The notes beneath the pieces were generated by a model. The model ran no database searches, was not told the DNA's origin, and saw only the letters and a list, made by a program, of their open reading frames with translations. From the IMG/VR virus record IMGVR_UViG_3300047478_000033, positions 1 to 22,404 of that record: DNA of 22,404 bases. One strand, 5' to 3'. Made by a program: the position numbers and the translations under genes. This stretch comes from a virus. Of the stretch, positions 16,283 through 22,228 are shown piece by piece; position 1 is the stretch's first letter, and each line of letters opens with the position of its first letter.

Positions 16283-17335
16283 ATGACAATGACTGTCGAT
16301 GGTGTTAATGGGCTTACGTTTCCAGACGGCACCACTCAAAAATCAGCTGCTGTAGGCAACAGCACTTTCCTAGATCAAAGCGCCTTGCTATCCGGTGCGC
16401 AGACTACATTGAACCTGCCAAACATTAGCGGTATGGTGAACGGTGGTTTAGTATCCGTTGCTGCTGCAGGTATTGCGCTAGGTACTGCAGGTAACTGGGA
16501 TAACAGTACGTACGCCACTGCCGGTAATCGCGCTGGTAAAGACTTTTACGTGTACTTGAAGGCAGCTGGAGGTGTAATCCTTTCAGCTAACAGCACGTAC
16601 CCAGATGGTTATACAAGTACGAATACACGGAAGATCGGTGGCTTTCACTGTTTATGCGTTGCTGTTGGCACTATTGCATCCCACCCTCTTACAGGTTATG
16701 TAGCTGGCGACATCCTACCACGCTCTGTGTGGGACAGATTCAATCGCAGCTCGGCTACTCAAGAGGGTCGCGTCCTGTCTCGCTCTGGTAAGTGGGTAAT
16801 GATTTACCTGCCGTCTGTATCAGGCAGTACGCTAGTGTCCGTCAATGGTGGTACAATTGCAGATGGTGTTTCTAGCCCTGCATTTCATGCGTACAAGTTT
16901 GAGGAATGGTTCGCCCGTCAAGGCGAACAAAGCATTAGTCAGCAAGAGTTCTTCGCAGCTTCAGCAGGCGCTAATCAAGGTACAAACATCGCAGGCTCTA
17001 CTGATCCAGGTACAACTACGGGACACACAGACACTGCAGGTCGGCGTATGATTAGCCATGAGGGTATTGAAGATACGTGCGGAGTTCTTTGGCAGTGGTC
17101 GCGTGACCAAGGTGGCGTGCTAACCTCAGCCGCGTGGGCTAACGCGTACGATGGTAATGATACAGGTGTTGGTGGACAGCACTATCAAGCACCTTATCGC
17201 GGCCTTCTCGGCGGCTTTTGGAGTGACGGTGTGGCTTGCGGTTCGCGCGGCTCGCGTTGGCTTGATTCTCCCTTGAATCTCGCTTCCCACTTTTCCTCGC
17301 GCAGCGTCGCGGAGCCAGCGTCTAGCCGGTTCTAA
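16283..17335 (+). CDS. DGR variable receptor-binding protein, Mtd-like C-type-lectin fold, 350 aa
   Basis: This is the diversified target of the retroelement. The start (TVDGVNGLTFPDGTTQKSAA) is typical of tail-fibre attachment segments. From about residue 88 the protein resembles BPP-1 major tropism determinant: DGYTSTNTRKIGGFH (108-122; Mtd has GYTSTTARKVGGFHY) and GGTIADGVSSP (189-199; Mtd VTIADGSASP). CGVLWQWSRDQGG (266-278) resembles Mtd CLWTWGNEFGG. The C-terminal GGFWSDGVACGSRGSRW (310-326) has the DGR ligand-site pattern. Residues 304-346 are encoded by the variable repeat; the tryptophans at 313 and 326 and C319 are invariant because their template codons have no adenine. Eleven AAY codons of the template map to 305, 312, 315, 318, 325, 327, 328, 332, 333, 335 and 336. 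AAAGGG precedes the ATG. Confidence 0.95.
   Translation: MTMTVDGVNGLTFPDGTTQKSAAVGNSTFLDQSALLSGAQTTLNLPNISGMVNGGLVSVAAAGIALGTAGNWDNSTYATAGNRAGKDFYVYLKAAGGVILSANSTYPDGYTSTNTRKIGGFHCLCVAVGTIASHPLTGYVAGDILPRSVWDRFNRSSATQEGRVLSRSGKWVMIYLPSVSGSTLVSVNGGTIADGVSSPAFHAYKFEEWFARQGEQSISQQEFFAASAGANQGTNIAGSTDPGTTTGHTDTAGRRMISHEGIEDTCGVLWQWSRDQGGVLTSAAWANAYDGNDTGVGGQHYQAPYRGLLGGFWSDGVACGSRGSRWLDSPLNLASHFSSRSVAEPASSRF
17193..17324 (+). repeat. DGR variable repeat (VR), 132 bp
   Basis: Aligned to 17364-17495 with no gaps at a constant offset of 171 bases, it matches at 101 of 132 positions. Thirty of the 31 differences are at template adenines (14 A>G, 9 A>C, 7 A>T); eleven template adenines are unchanged. 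The single non-adenine difference is T17485 to G17314, near the 3' end. It encodes residues 304-346 of the Mtd-like protein and lies just before its stop. The 5' border is approximate: the first unambiguous shared block begins near 17197. Confidence 0.96.
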
Positions 17336-17362
17336 GTAATTTAAGCAGTACAGGTGTACGAG

Positions 17363-17368
17363 TATAAT
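17363..17368 (+). promoter_or_regulatory. Possible sigma70-type promoter (-10 TATAAT) at the 5' edge of the template repeat
   Basis: TATAAT at 17363-17368 is a perfect -10 hexamer. TTTAAG (17340-17345) stands 17 bases upstream, a weak -35 (3 of 6) at ideal spacing. Transcription would start near 17375, just inside the template repeat, and read through the repeat, the spacer and the reverse transcriptase. The -10 box could equally be a chance A/T-rich segment. Confidence 0.35.
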
Positions 17369-17495
17369 CGCAGCATTCTCAGCAGCAATTGGAGTAACAG
17401 TGTGAATTGCAGTTCACGCAGCTCGAATTGGAATAATTCTCCCTTGAATCTCAATTCCAACAATTCCTCACGCAGCGTCACGGATACAGAGACTA
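17364..17495 (+). repeat. DGR template repeat (TR), 132 bp, adenine-rich at codon positions 1-2
   Basis: This is the non-coding master copy for mutagenic retrohoming. Read in the frame of the variable repeat it would give a Ser/Asn-rich peptide containing SSNWSNSVNCSSRSSNW, with 11 AAT/AAC codons. These can mutate to many amino acids but never to a stop. It has 41 adenines, 30 of which differ in the variable copy. It lies 28 bases after the Mtd-like stop and 144 bases before the preferred reverse transcriptase start, all in the same orientation. The 5' limit could lie anywhere in 17364-17369. Confidence 0.96.
17481..17495 (+). other. Candidate IMH*-like 3' end of the template repeat
   Basis: The 3' end of the TR (17481-17495) and its VR counterpart (17310-17324) differ at four of 15 positions, one of them non-adenine (T17485/G17314). 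In BPP-1 the 3' ends of VR and TR carry the initiation of mutagenic homology (IMH) and its diverged form IMH*, which fix the direction of information flow. The same role is inferred here. Unlike BPP-1, no pure G/C run is present. Confidence 0.45.
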
Positions 17496-17639
17496 TGCAG
17501 CATGATCTGTCGCGGGTCAAATAGTCCTCTGGCTGACTTGTACACCTCGTTGCGATGTGCGTTAGCACTGACAGCGAAATACACAACGACTACTTCTAAG
17601 ATAAGGCTAGTACCTCAAGAGAACGCCCTCAAGGAATTT
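17496..17639 (+). ncRNA. Putative DGR RNA spacer between template repeat and reverse transcriptase, 144 nt
   Basis: In BPP-1 roughly 140 nt of RNA directly 3' of the template repeat (the Sp region) fold with the repeat, bind the Avd-RT complex and prime cDNA synthesis. The 144-nt gap here has the same place and nearly the same length. It also contains an open extension of the RT frame (ATG 17502), which I regard as non-coding because a better start with a ribosome binding site is at 17640. Confidence 0.5.
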
Positions 17640-18665
17640 ATGAAAAGACATGGCAATCTCTGGGATGCGGTAACACACCCAGATAACATTGCAGAAGCAT
17701 ACCGTAGAGCTAAGAAAGGCAAATCTTGGCAACGGCATGTAAAAGATTTTGAGTTAGACGTACCTGGGAACTTATTACGCATACAGAAGCTCCTTTGCAC
17801 AGGAGTGTACAGTACTTCAAGTTACCGTACCAAGACAGTGTATGAGCCTAAGAAACGAGACATTTACGTGTTGCCTTTTTACCCTGATAGAGTAGTACAG
17901 CATGCATTGCTACAGATTCTGGTGCCTATATGGGATGCCCTTATGATACCAGATTCTTACGCATGTAGAACAGGTAGAGGTATGCATGATGCTAGTCGCA
18001 AGACTATGCAATACGTTCGCAAGTACAAGTATTGCTTCAAAGCCGACATTAGTAAATTCTACCCATCTGTAAACCACGCAATCCTGTTGCATGTACTTGA
18101 GCGCAAAATAAAGTGCAAGCGTACTTTAACTTTGCTTGAGAACATCGTACGTTCCTATCCAGGCGAGTCTAACGTTCCTATAGGAAACTACACAAGCCAG
18201 TGGTTCGGTAATCTGTACATGAATGAACTAGATCAATGGTTGTTACACACGCATAAAGTAAAAGCGTATGTAAGGTATTGTGATGATTTTGTTGTGTTCT
18301 CTAACGATAAAGCAGAACTCCAAAAGCTACAGCAATTGGTTAAAGCGTTTCTCAAAGAGCACCTAAAACTTCAGTTCTCTAAGTGGAGCGTGTTTCCTGT
18401 AACACAGGGTGTTGATTTTGTAGGGTACCGGCACTTTCCAAATAAAGTGTTACTGCGTACCAGTACTGCACGTAGGGCAAAGAAGCGTATGCAAACTCTT
18501 CTGCCTAAGTTTTCTCGTGGTGAATTAACCTTAGACCAGTGCCGCTCCAGTATTGCCTCAACAGAAGGTTGGATCAAATGGGCGTGCACGTACAACCTTC
18601 GAGCTGCACTACAGCTTCGTGAATTAAAAGGACAATTAGAATGCATGGTTTCCCTAAATACTTAA
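17640..18665 (+). CDS. DGR reverse transcriptase, 341 aa
   Basis: This enzyme copies the template-repeat RNA into cDNA, misincorporating opposite adenines. The ATG at 17640 has AAGGA at 17631-17635 and gives a normal DGR-RT length. An in-frame ATG at 17502 would add 46 residues with no family resemblance. Motifs in order: FKADISKFYPSVNH with catalytic D136; IGNYTSQWFGNLYMNELDQW (181-200), where the GxxxSQ signature is characteristic of DGR RTs; YCDD active site at 213-216; and GVDFVGYR (257-264) as the following palm motif. The C-terminus is basic, as expected for the RNA-binding thumb. Only 5 of 18 tyrosine codons lie in GTAC, against 11 of 15 in the visible polymerase fragment, which hints at a separate origin. 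Confidence 0.97.
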   Translation: MKRHGNLWDAVTHPDNIAEAYRRAKKGKSWQRHVKDFELDVPGNLLRIQKLLCTGVYSTSSYRTKTVYEPKKRDIYVLPFYPDRVVQHALLQILVPIWDALMIPDSYACRTGRGMHDASRKTMQYVRKYKYCFKADISKFYPSVNHAILLHVLERKIKCKRTLTLLENIVRSYPGESNVPIGNYTSQWFGNLYMNELDQWLLHTHKVKAYVRYCDDFVVFSNDKAELQKLQQLVKAFLKEHLKLQFSKWSVFPVTQGVDFVGYRHFPNKVLLRTSTARRAKKRMQTLLPKFSRGELTLDQCRSSIASTEGWIKWACTYNLRAALQLRELKGQLECMVSLNT

Positions 18666-18949
18666 GTACCAAACAAGATGTACTTAATGTAATGCAAGAG
18701 TACCCAAAACAAACTCGTAATTTTATTCAAGAACTATTAGACACAAAAGACGTGTGGTTGCTTGTGCGTAAACTAAACGATGATGAGATTGGTGTAGAAG
18801 ACGAAACGCACAAAGTAGTTACAAACGATGATCCTGAAACTAAGGATGTGGTTGAGCGTTACCAGTACGAATTTAAGGAAGACCCTAACGGCACTATCTT
18901 CCGCATGGGTTTTACCGTTGAAGAAGTGCAGTTGCTTGTTCAGGACTAA
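18641..18949 (+). CDS. Small acidic phage protein of unknown function, 102 aa
   Basis: The ATG at 18641 overlaps the end of the RT gene by 25 bases and has AAAGGA about 9 bases upstream, so its translation is probably coupled to the RT. The protein opens HGFPKYLSTKQDVLNVMQEY, then is rich in Asp/Glu, and ends FRMGFTVEEVQLLVQD. It resembles a recurrent family of unassigned phage proteins found next to tail-fibre genes, recognised here from the FPKYLSTKQD opening only. It is not a likely Avd accessory factor: Avd proteins are basic four-helix bundles, whereas this one is acidic and has a beta-like middle. Its place between the DGR and the terminase makes it either the first backbone gene or the last cassette gene. 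Confidence 0.8.
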   Translation: MHGFPKYLSTKQDVLNVMQEYPKQTRNFIQELLDTKDVWLLVRKLNDDEIGVEDETHKVVTNDDPETKDVVERYQYEFKEDPNGTIFRMGFTVEEVQLLVQD

Positions 18950-18951
18950 GT

Positions 18952-19239
18952 ATGGCAAGCTCAGCTTCGTCTAAGGAGTTGGAAGCGCTACACCGCTTAG
19001 TAGCTAGTTCACTTACTAAGCGCATTGAAGAAGACATGCGTGATGGCATCCCCACGGATGCTGCCACGCTGTCCAGTGCTATCAAGTTCCTGAAAGACAA
19101 TTCAATTACTGCTGATCCTGCAGATGCTGATGACCTCAGTGCTCTGCGAGATAAGCTGAAACAACAGATTGGCAAGAACACTGTAGGGAATGTAATCTCC
19201 CTTGCGACTGCTGATCTACAGGAAGGTACTAACGGATAA
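18952..19239 (+). CDS. Terminase small subunit (DNA maturase A), T7 gp18-like, 95 aa
   Basis: It recognises concatemeric DNA and recruits the large terminase subunit. Size (T7 gp18 about 89) and position directly before the large subunit identify it. The sequence is helical, with ELEALHRLVASSLTKRIEED and TDAATLSSAIKFLKDNSITA (about residues 35-54), a pattern shared with maturase A of phiKMV-like phages. AGGA lies about 7 bases before the ATG. Its stop and the next start share one base (TAATG). Confidence 0.9.
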   Translation: MASSASSKELEALHRLVASSLTKRIEEDMRDGIPTDAATLSSAIKFLKDNSITADPADADDLSALRDKLKQQIGKNTVGNVISLATADLQEGTNG

Positions 19240-21005
19240 TGGACATCAAGCAGCGTTTCTCTCACGTAGCACTCCTTGCTGAGCACTACGAACGCTTCTC
19301 TGATTTCGCCAGAGACGGCATGGCTTTCTTAGGGTTCAGTCTAACCTGGATGCAAGAAGACATCTGCGAGTTCATGCAGGATGGTCCTCGCTTGCGTATG
19401 GTGATGGCTCAGCGGGGCGAGGCTAAGAGTACCTTAGCTGCGCTGTACGCTGTGTGGTGCATTGTGCACAGGCCTAGTACACGTACCCTAGTGGTATCTG
19501 CCGGTGAGACTCAAGCTAATGAAGTGAGTACCCTGATTGTCCGACTGATTATGCAGTGGGATATTCTGGAGTGCTTACGTCCTGATAAGCGTATGGGTGA
19601 CAGAACCTCTGTTGAGGCATTCGATGTGCACTACGCTTTGAAGGGGCTGGATAAGTCTCCCTCTGTTGCGTGCGTGGGCATCACATCGAACCTTCCAGGC
19701 AAGCGTGCTGACCTTCTAATACCGGATGATATTGAGTCCCCTAAGAACGGCCTCACTGTGACACAACGTACAATGCTGCTGCAGCTCACTAAAGAGTTCG
19801 GTAGTATCTGTACGCACGGTGACATCCTGTACCTAGGCACGCCACAGTCTAAGGACTCGGTGTACAACTCTTTACCTGGGCGTGGGTACAGCATTCGTAT
19901 TTGGCCTGGGCGTTACCCTACTCAAGATGAGATGGAGAAGTACGGTGATAGACTTGCCCCAAGTATTACGGAACGCGTTCTTGCAGACTCCTCCCTCCAA
20001 AAGGGCGGGGGCATTGACGGTACCCGTGGTAAACCAACAGACCTTGAACGATACACAGAATCGGCGCTTGTCGAGAAAGAGTTAGACAAGGGACCTGAGG
20101 ACTTCAGCTTGCAGTACATGCTAGATACCTCGTTGCTGGATGCACAGCGCCAGCAGTTGAAACTTAGTGACCTGCTGGTTGCGAATTTTGATGCTGACAG
20201 TATCCCTGAGATTATCGCGTATCAAGCTGCTCCGAAGTACCAAGTGGAACTCAGCAATGACTTTCCTATCTATGGTACTAAGATGTACTACCCCGCTCCT
20301 GTGGATTGCGCTTTCGTAAAGCCAACTGAGGTATTCATGTTCATTGACCCTGCCGGTGGCGGTGCTGATGAACTTGCATTCGGTGTGAGCTGTGCAGTAG
20401 GTCCGTACATTCATGTTCTAGATGTTGGTGGTTTGAAGGGTGGCCTCTCTGGAGATAACCCTGAGAAACTCTGCCGGATCATTAAGGACTTGAACGTAAC
20501 TGAGATCGTGTGCGAATCCAACATGGGGCATGGCCTGTTCGAGATGACATTACGGGCTGAGCTACAGAAACGTGAGCTTATGCATGTAGGTGTAAAGGGT
20601 GAGTACAGTACTGGGCAGAAGGAGAAGCGAATCATTGATTCTCTAGTCTCGCCTATGCAACGTCACCGTATCGTCTTGCACAAGCGTGTATTCGACTCTG
20701 ATAGAGAGTACGGTAAGCAGCACAGCATTGAGGCTCGCCCTCAGTACAGTCTGTTCTACCAGATAAGCAACATCACTACAGACAGGAACTCGCTACCACA
20801 TGATGACCGTATCGAAGGCTTAGCCGGATGCGTGCGTAAGTGGAAGGGTGTCCTAATGACCGATGAGCACAAGGCCGCTGAACAGCGAGCGCTTGCAGCT
20901 GTCACTGACTTCATGCGTGATCCTATGGGGTACGGAAACAGAGGAGATAAACCTGCCTCTGGTGTACGTGCGTTCCTGCAGTCACGAAAACTAAAGAGAC
21001 GGTAA
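19239..21005 (+). CDS. Terminase large subunit (DNA maturase B), T7 gp19-like, 588 aa
   Basis: This is the ATP-driven packaging motor and nuclease. Its length equals T7 gp19 (about 586). The ATPase domain shows Walker A at residues 58-65 (QRGEAKST) and a VVSAGETQANE segment after it. Walker B is near residues 157-166 (ADLLIPDDIES). The nuclease domain has MFIDPAGGGADELAFG around residues 366-381, with the metal-binding aspartate, and the later EIVCESNMGHG. The C-terminus is basic. It is translationally linked to both neighbours through single-base TAATG overlaps. Confidence 0.97.
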   Translation: MDIKQRFSHVALLAEHYERFSDFARDGMAFLGFSLTWMQEDICEFMQDGPRLRMVMAQRGEAKSTLAALYAVWCIVHRPSTRTLVVSAGETQANEVSTLIVRLIMQWDILECLRPDKRMGDRTSVEAFDVHYALKGLDKSPSVACVGITSNLPGKRADLLIPDDIESPKNGLTVTQRTMLLQLTKEFGSICTHGDILYLGTPQSKDSVYNSLPGRGYSIRIWPGRYPTQDEMEKYGDRLAPSITERVLADSSLQKGGGIDGTRGKPTDLERYTESALVEKELDKGPEDFSLQYMLDTSLLDAQRQQLKLSDLLVANFDADSIPEIIAYQAAPKYQVELSNDFPIYGTKMYYPAPVDCAFVKPTEVFMFIDPAGGGADELAFGVSCAVGPYIHVLDVGGLKGGLSGDNPEKLCRIIKDLNVTEIVCESNMGHGLFEMTLRAELQKRELMHVGVKGEYSTGQKEKRIIDSLVSPMQRHRIVLHKRVFDSDREYGKQHSIEARPQYSLFYQISNITTDRNSLPHDDRIEGLAGCVRKWKGVLMTDEHKAAEQRALAAVTDFMRDPMGYGNRGDKPASGVRAFLQSRKLKRR

Positions 21006-21232
21006 TGGATATTAAATCCGCTGCTGAACATGCTGTGCAAACTACGAGTGGTGTGACGTACACCGCTGCGGGTGGTGCAGTGCTGTTCGGGTTATCAGCT
21101 GCTGAATTCGCTGCGTACGTAGGTGCAGGTATTGCTATCCTATCGTTCATTGCGAATCAGTACTGGCAGTTCAGAACGTACAAGCTCCGGCAGAAAGAAG
21201 CTGCTGAGCACGTTCACTCAGATGTCAAGTAA
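21005..21232 (+). CDS. Small holin (probable pinholin), 75 aa
   Basis: The holin sets the time of lysis. Two hydrophobic segments are visible: about residues 18-31 (TYTAAGGAVLFGLS) and about 34-50 (EFAAYVGAGIAILSFIA). A charged, basic C-terminal tail follows (RTYKLRQKEAA), a class II layout. The AAEFAAYVGAGIAILSFIAN stretch is similar to the small holins of phiKMV-like and P21-like phages. Because the next gene is an SAR endolysin, the holin need only depolarise the membrane, so a pinholin is likely. It overlaps the endolysin start by 11 bases. Confidence 0.85.
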   Translation: MDIKSAAEHAVQTTSGVTYTAAGGAVLFGLSAAEFAAYVGAGIAILSFIANQYWQFRTYKLRQKEAAEHVHSDVK

Positions 21233-21689
21233 GAAGGCAGTACCTCTGGTTCTTGCACTTAGCGTTGCGGGTATCGTTTTCATTCAAAAGTACGAAGGTA
21301 CCTCTTTGAATGCGTACCTCGATGTGGTGCAAGTTCCAACTATTTGTACAGGCAGTACCAGGAATGTATTCGTGGGGCAGAAGGCTACCCTTGCAGAGTG
21401 CGAGGAGCGCCTCAGAGAGGACACAACGTACGCAGGGATAGCAGTACAGCGGTACGTGCAGACAAAGCTCTCTCAGGGCCAGTACGATGCCCTAGTGTCG
21501 TTCGTGTTCAACGTGGGTCCTGGCGCTTTCAAGAAGAGTACCTTGCTTAAGAAGCTGAACGCTGGGGAATGCCACGCTGCAGCTCGGGAGTTCCTACGCT
21601 GGAACAAGGCTAAAGGGAAAGTGTACCCAGGCCTCACGAAACGCAGGGCTGCTGAGAAGGAAATGTTCGAGAAGGATTGTGATGATTGA
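21222..21689 (+). CDS. SAR endolysin, GH24 lysozyme, 155 aa
   Basis: It degrades peptidoglycan at lysis. The start at ATG 21222 gives MSSKKAVPLVLALSVAGIVF, a short basic end followed by a weakly hydrophobic, Ala/Gly/Ser-containing segment typical of signal-arrest-release domains (as in P21, P1 and phiKMV gp45). An upstream in-frame start at 21123 would read through the holin and is rejected. The GH24 triad is E25 (KYEGT), D34 (YLDVV) and T40 (VPTICTG) with E-8-D-5-T spacing. SQGQYDALVSFVFNVGPGAF (about residues 84-103) is the conserved lysozyme core. C42 lies next to the active site and could take part in a regulatory disulphide. Confidence 0.95.
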   Translation: MSSKKAVPLVLALSVAGIVFIQKYEGTSLNAYLDVVQVPTICTGSTRNVFVGQKATLAECEERLREDTTYAGIAVQRYVQTKLSQGQYDALVSFVFNVGPGAFKKSTLLKKLNAGECHAAAREFLRWNKAKGKVYPGLTKRRAAEKEMFEKDCDD

Positions 21690-22038
21690 CAGCAGTATTA
21701 TCCAGCAGGGTATTCGGTACCTCGTGCTCGCTCTCTTGGTCCTTGTGATCGGGTACTGCAGCATCCAGAAGTACGACTCGCTGGTACAAAGCCGCTCCGA
21801 AGCCCAGATGCTCAGCAAGGGCATCCAGGAGTCTCAGGAGCGATTACAGCAGAACCTGAAGGCCGATGCATCCCTGGCTGAATCCAGAGCCGTACAGCGC
21901 GATTCTGTGCGCTCTGCGGTGCAGGCTGCTCGGTTGGAAACGCAGGAATCAAAGAATGTTAAAGAAGATTGGTTTGCTCGCCCTGACCCTGATTGGGTGC
22001 GGGTGTTCAACACAGCTGTCCGTTCCATCGGGCAGTGA
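21682..22038 (+). CDS. Inner-membrane spanin (Rz-like), 118 aa
   Basis: The i-spanin joins the o-spanin across the periplasm to fuse the inner and outer membranes at lysis. It has one N-terminal membrane segment (about residues 10-27, YLVLALLVLVIGYCSI) and then a long charged coiled-coil region rich in Gln, Glu and Arg, ending DPDWVRVFNTAVRSIGQ. ATG at 21682 is chosen; a GTG one codon earlier (21679) is also possible. It overlaps the endolysin stop by 8 bases. The o-spanin starts inside it in another frame, the standard Rz/Rz1 arrangement. Confidence 0.9.
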   Translation: MIDSSIIQQGIRYLVLALLVLVIGYCSIQKYDSLVQSRSEAQMLSKGIQESQERLQQNLKADASLAESRAVQRDSVRSAVQAARLETQESKNVKEDWFARPDPDWVRVFNTAVRSIGQ

Positions 22039-22228
22039 TCTGAGTGCGCCACAAGCGTGCGTGCAGATCAAGACAGAGTGCCGTCCCCTGGATACCCTCC
22101 AGACCGGCTCTGTGCAGGAGAGCCGGAGTTGGATGCTCAGCACGATTGAGCAGTACAGCTCCTGCCGTAACACAGCACTGGACTGTTCCAGTGAAATTCT
22201 ACGTAGAACCTTGAAGGAAATGAAATGA
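21956..22228 (+). CDS. Outer-membrane spanin lipoprotein (Rz1-like), 90 aa
   Basis: The start at ATG 21956 gives MLKKIGLLALTLIGCGCSTQ, a lipoprotein signal peptide with lipobox L-I-G-C (C15 lipidated). AGGA lies 8 bases upstream. The gene begins within the i-spanin in the +1 frame and extends 190 bases past it, so it is overlapping rather than fully embedded. The mature part has several cysteines (CVQIKTEC, CRNTALDC) that could form disulphides. Upstream in-frame starts (21866) would bury the signal peptide and are rejected. It overlaps the next gene by 4 bases. Confidence 0.92.
   Translation: MLKKIGLLALTLIGCGCSTQLSVPSGSDLSAPQACVQIKTECRPLDTLQTGSVQESRSWMLSTIEQYSSCRNTALDCSSEILRRTLKEMK

Noticed and set aside
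17325-17362. DNA hairpin downstream of the VR, as needed for BPP-1 retrohoming
   Set aside because: Only short matches were found: GTAC-AGGT-GTAC with a 4-bp stem at 17349-17360, and CCAGC/GCCGG with a mismatch. Too weak to call by eye.
17341-17586. Antisense open frame across the template repeat (81 codons)
   Set aside because: Low-complexity Leu-rich translation explained by the A-rich template read backwards. No start signal or family match.
17502-17639. In-frame N-terminal extension of the RT from ATG 17502
   Set aside because: No good ribosome binding site there and no RT family resemblance. ATG 17640 with AAGGA gives a normal DGR-RT length, and the segment fits the DGR RNA spacer.
18641-18949. 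102-aa protein as an Avd accessory factor
   Set aside because: Avd proteins are basic helical bundles; this one is acidic with a beta-like middle and a fibre-associated phage-type opening. Kept as unknown.
21123-21221. Upstream start of the endolysin frame
   Set aside because: It would read through the holin gene in another frame and bury the SAR segment. ATG 21222 gives the standard N-terminus.
21866-21955. Upstream start of the o-spanin frame
   Set aside because: It would place 30 residues before the lipoprotein signal peptide. ATG 21956 with AGGA is the natural start.
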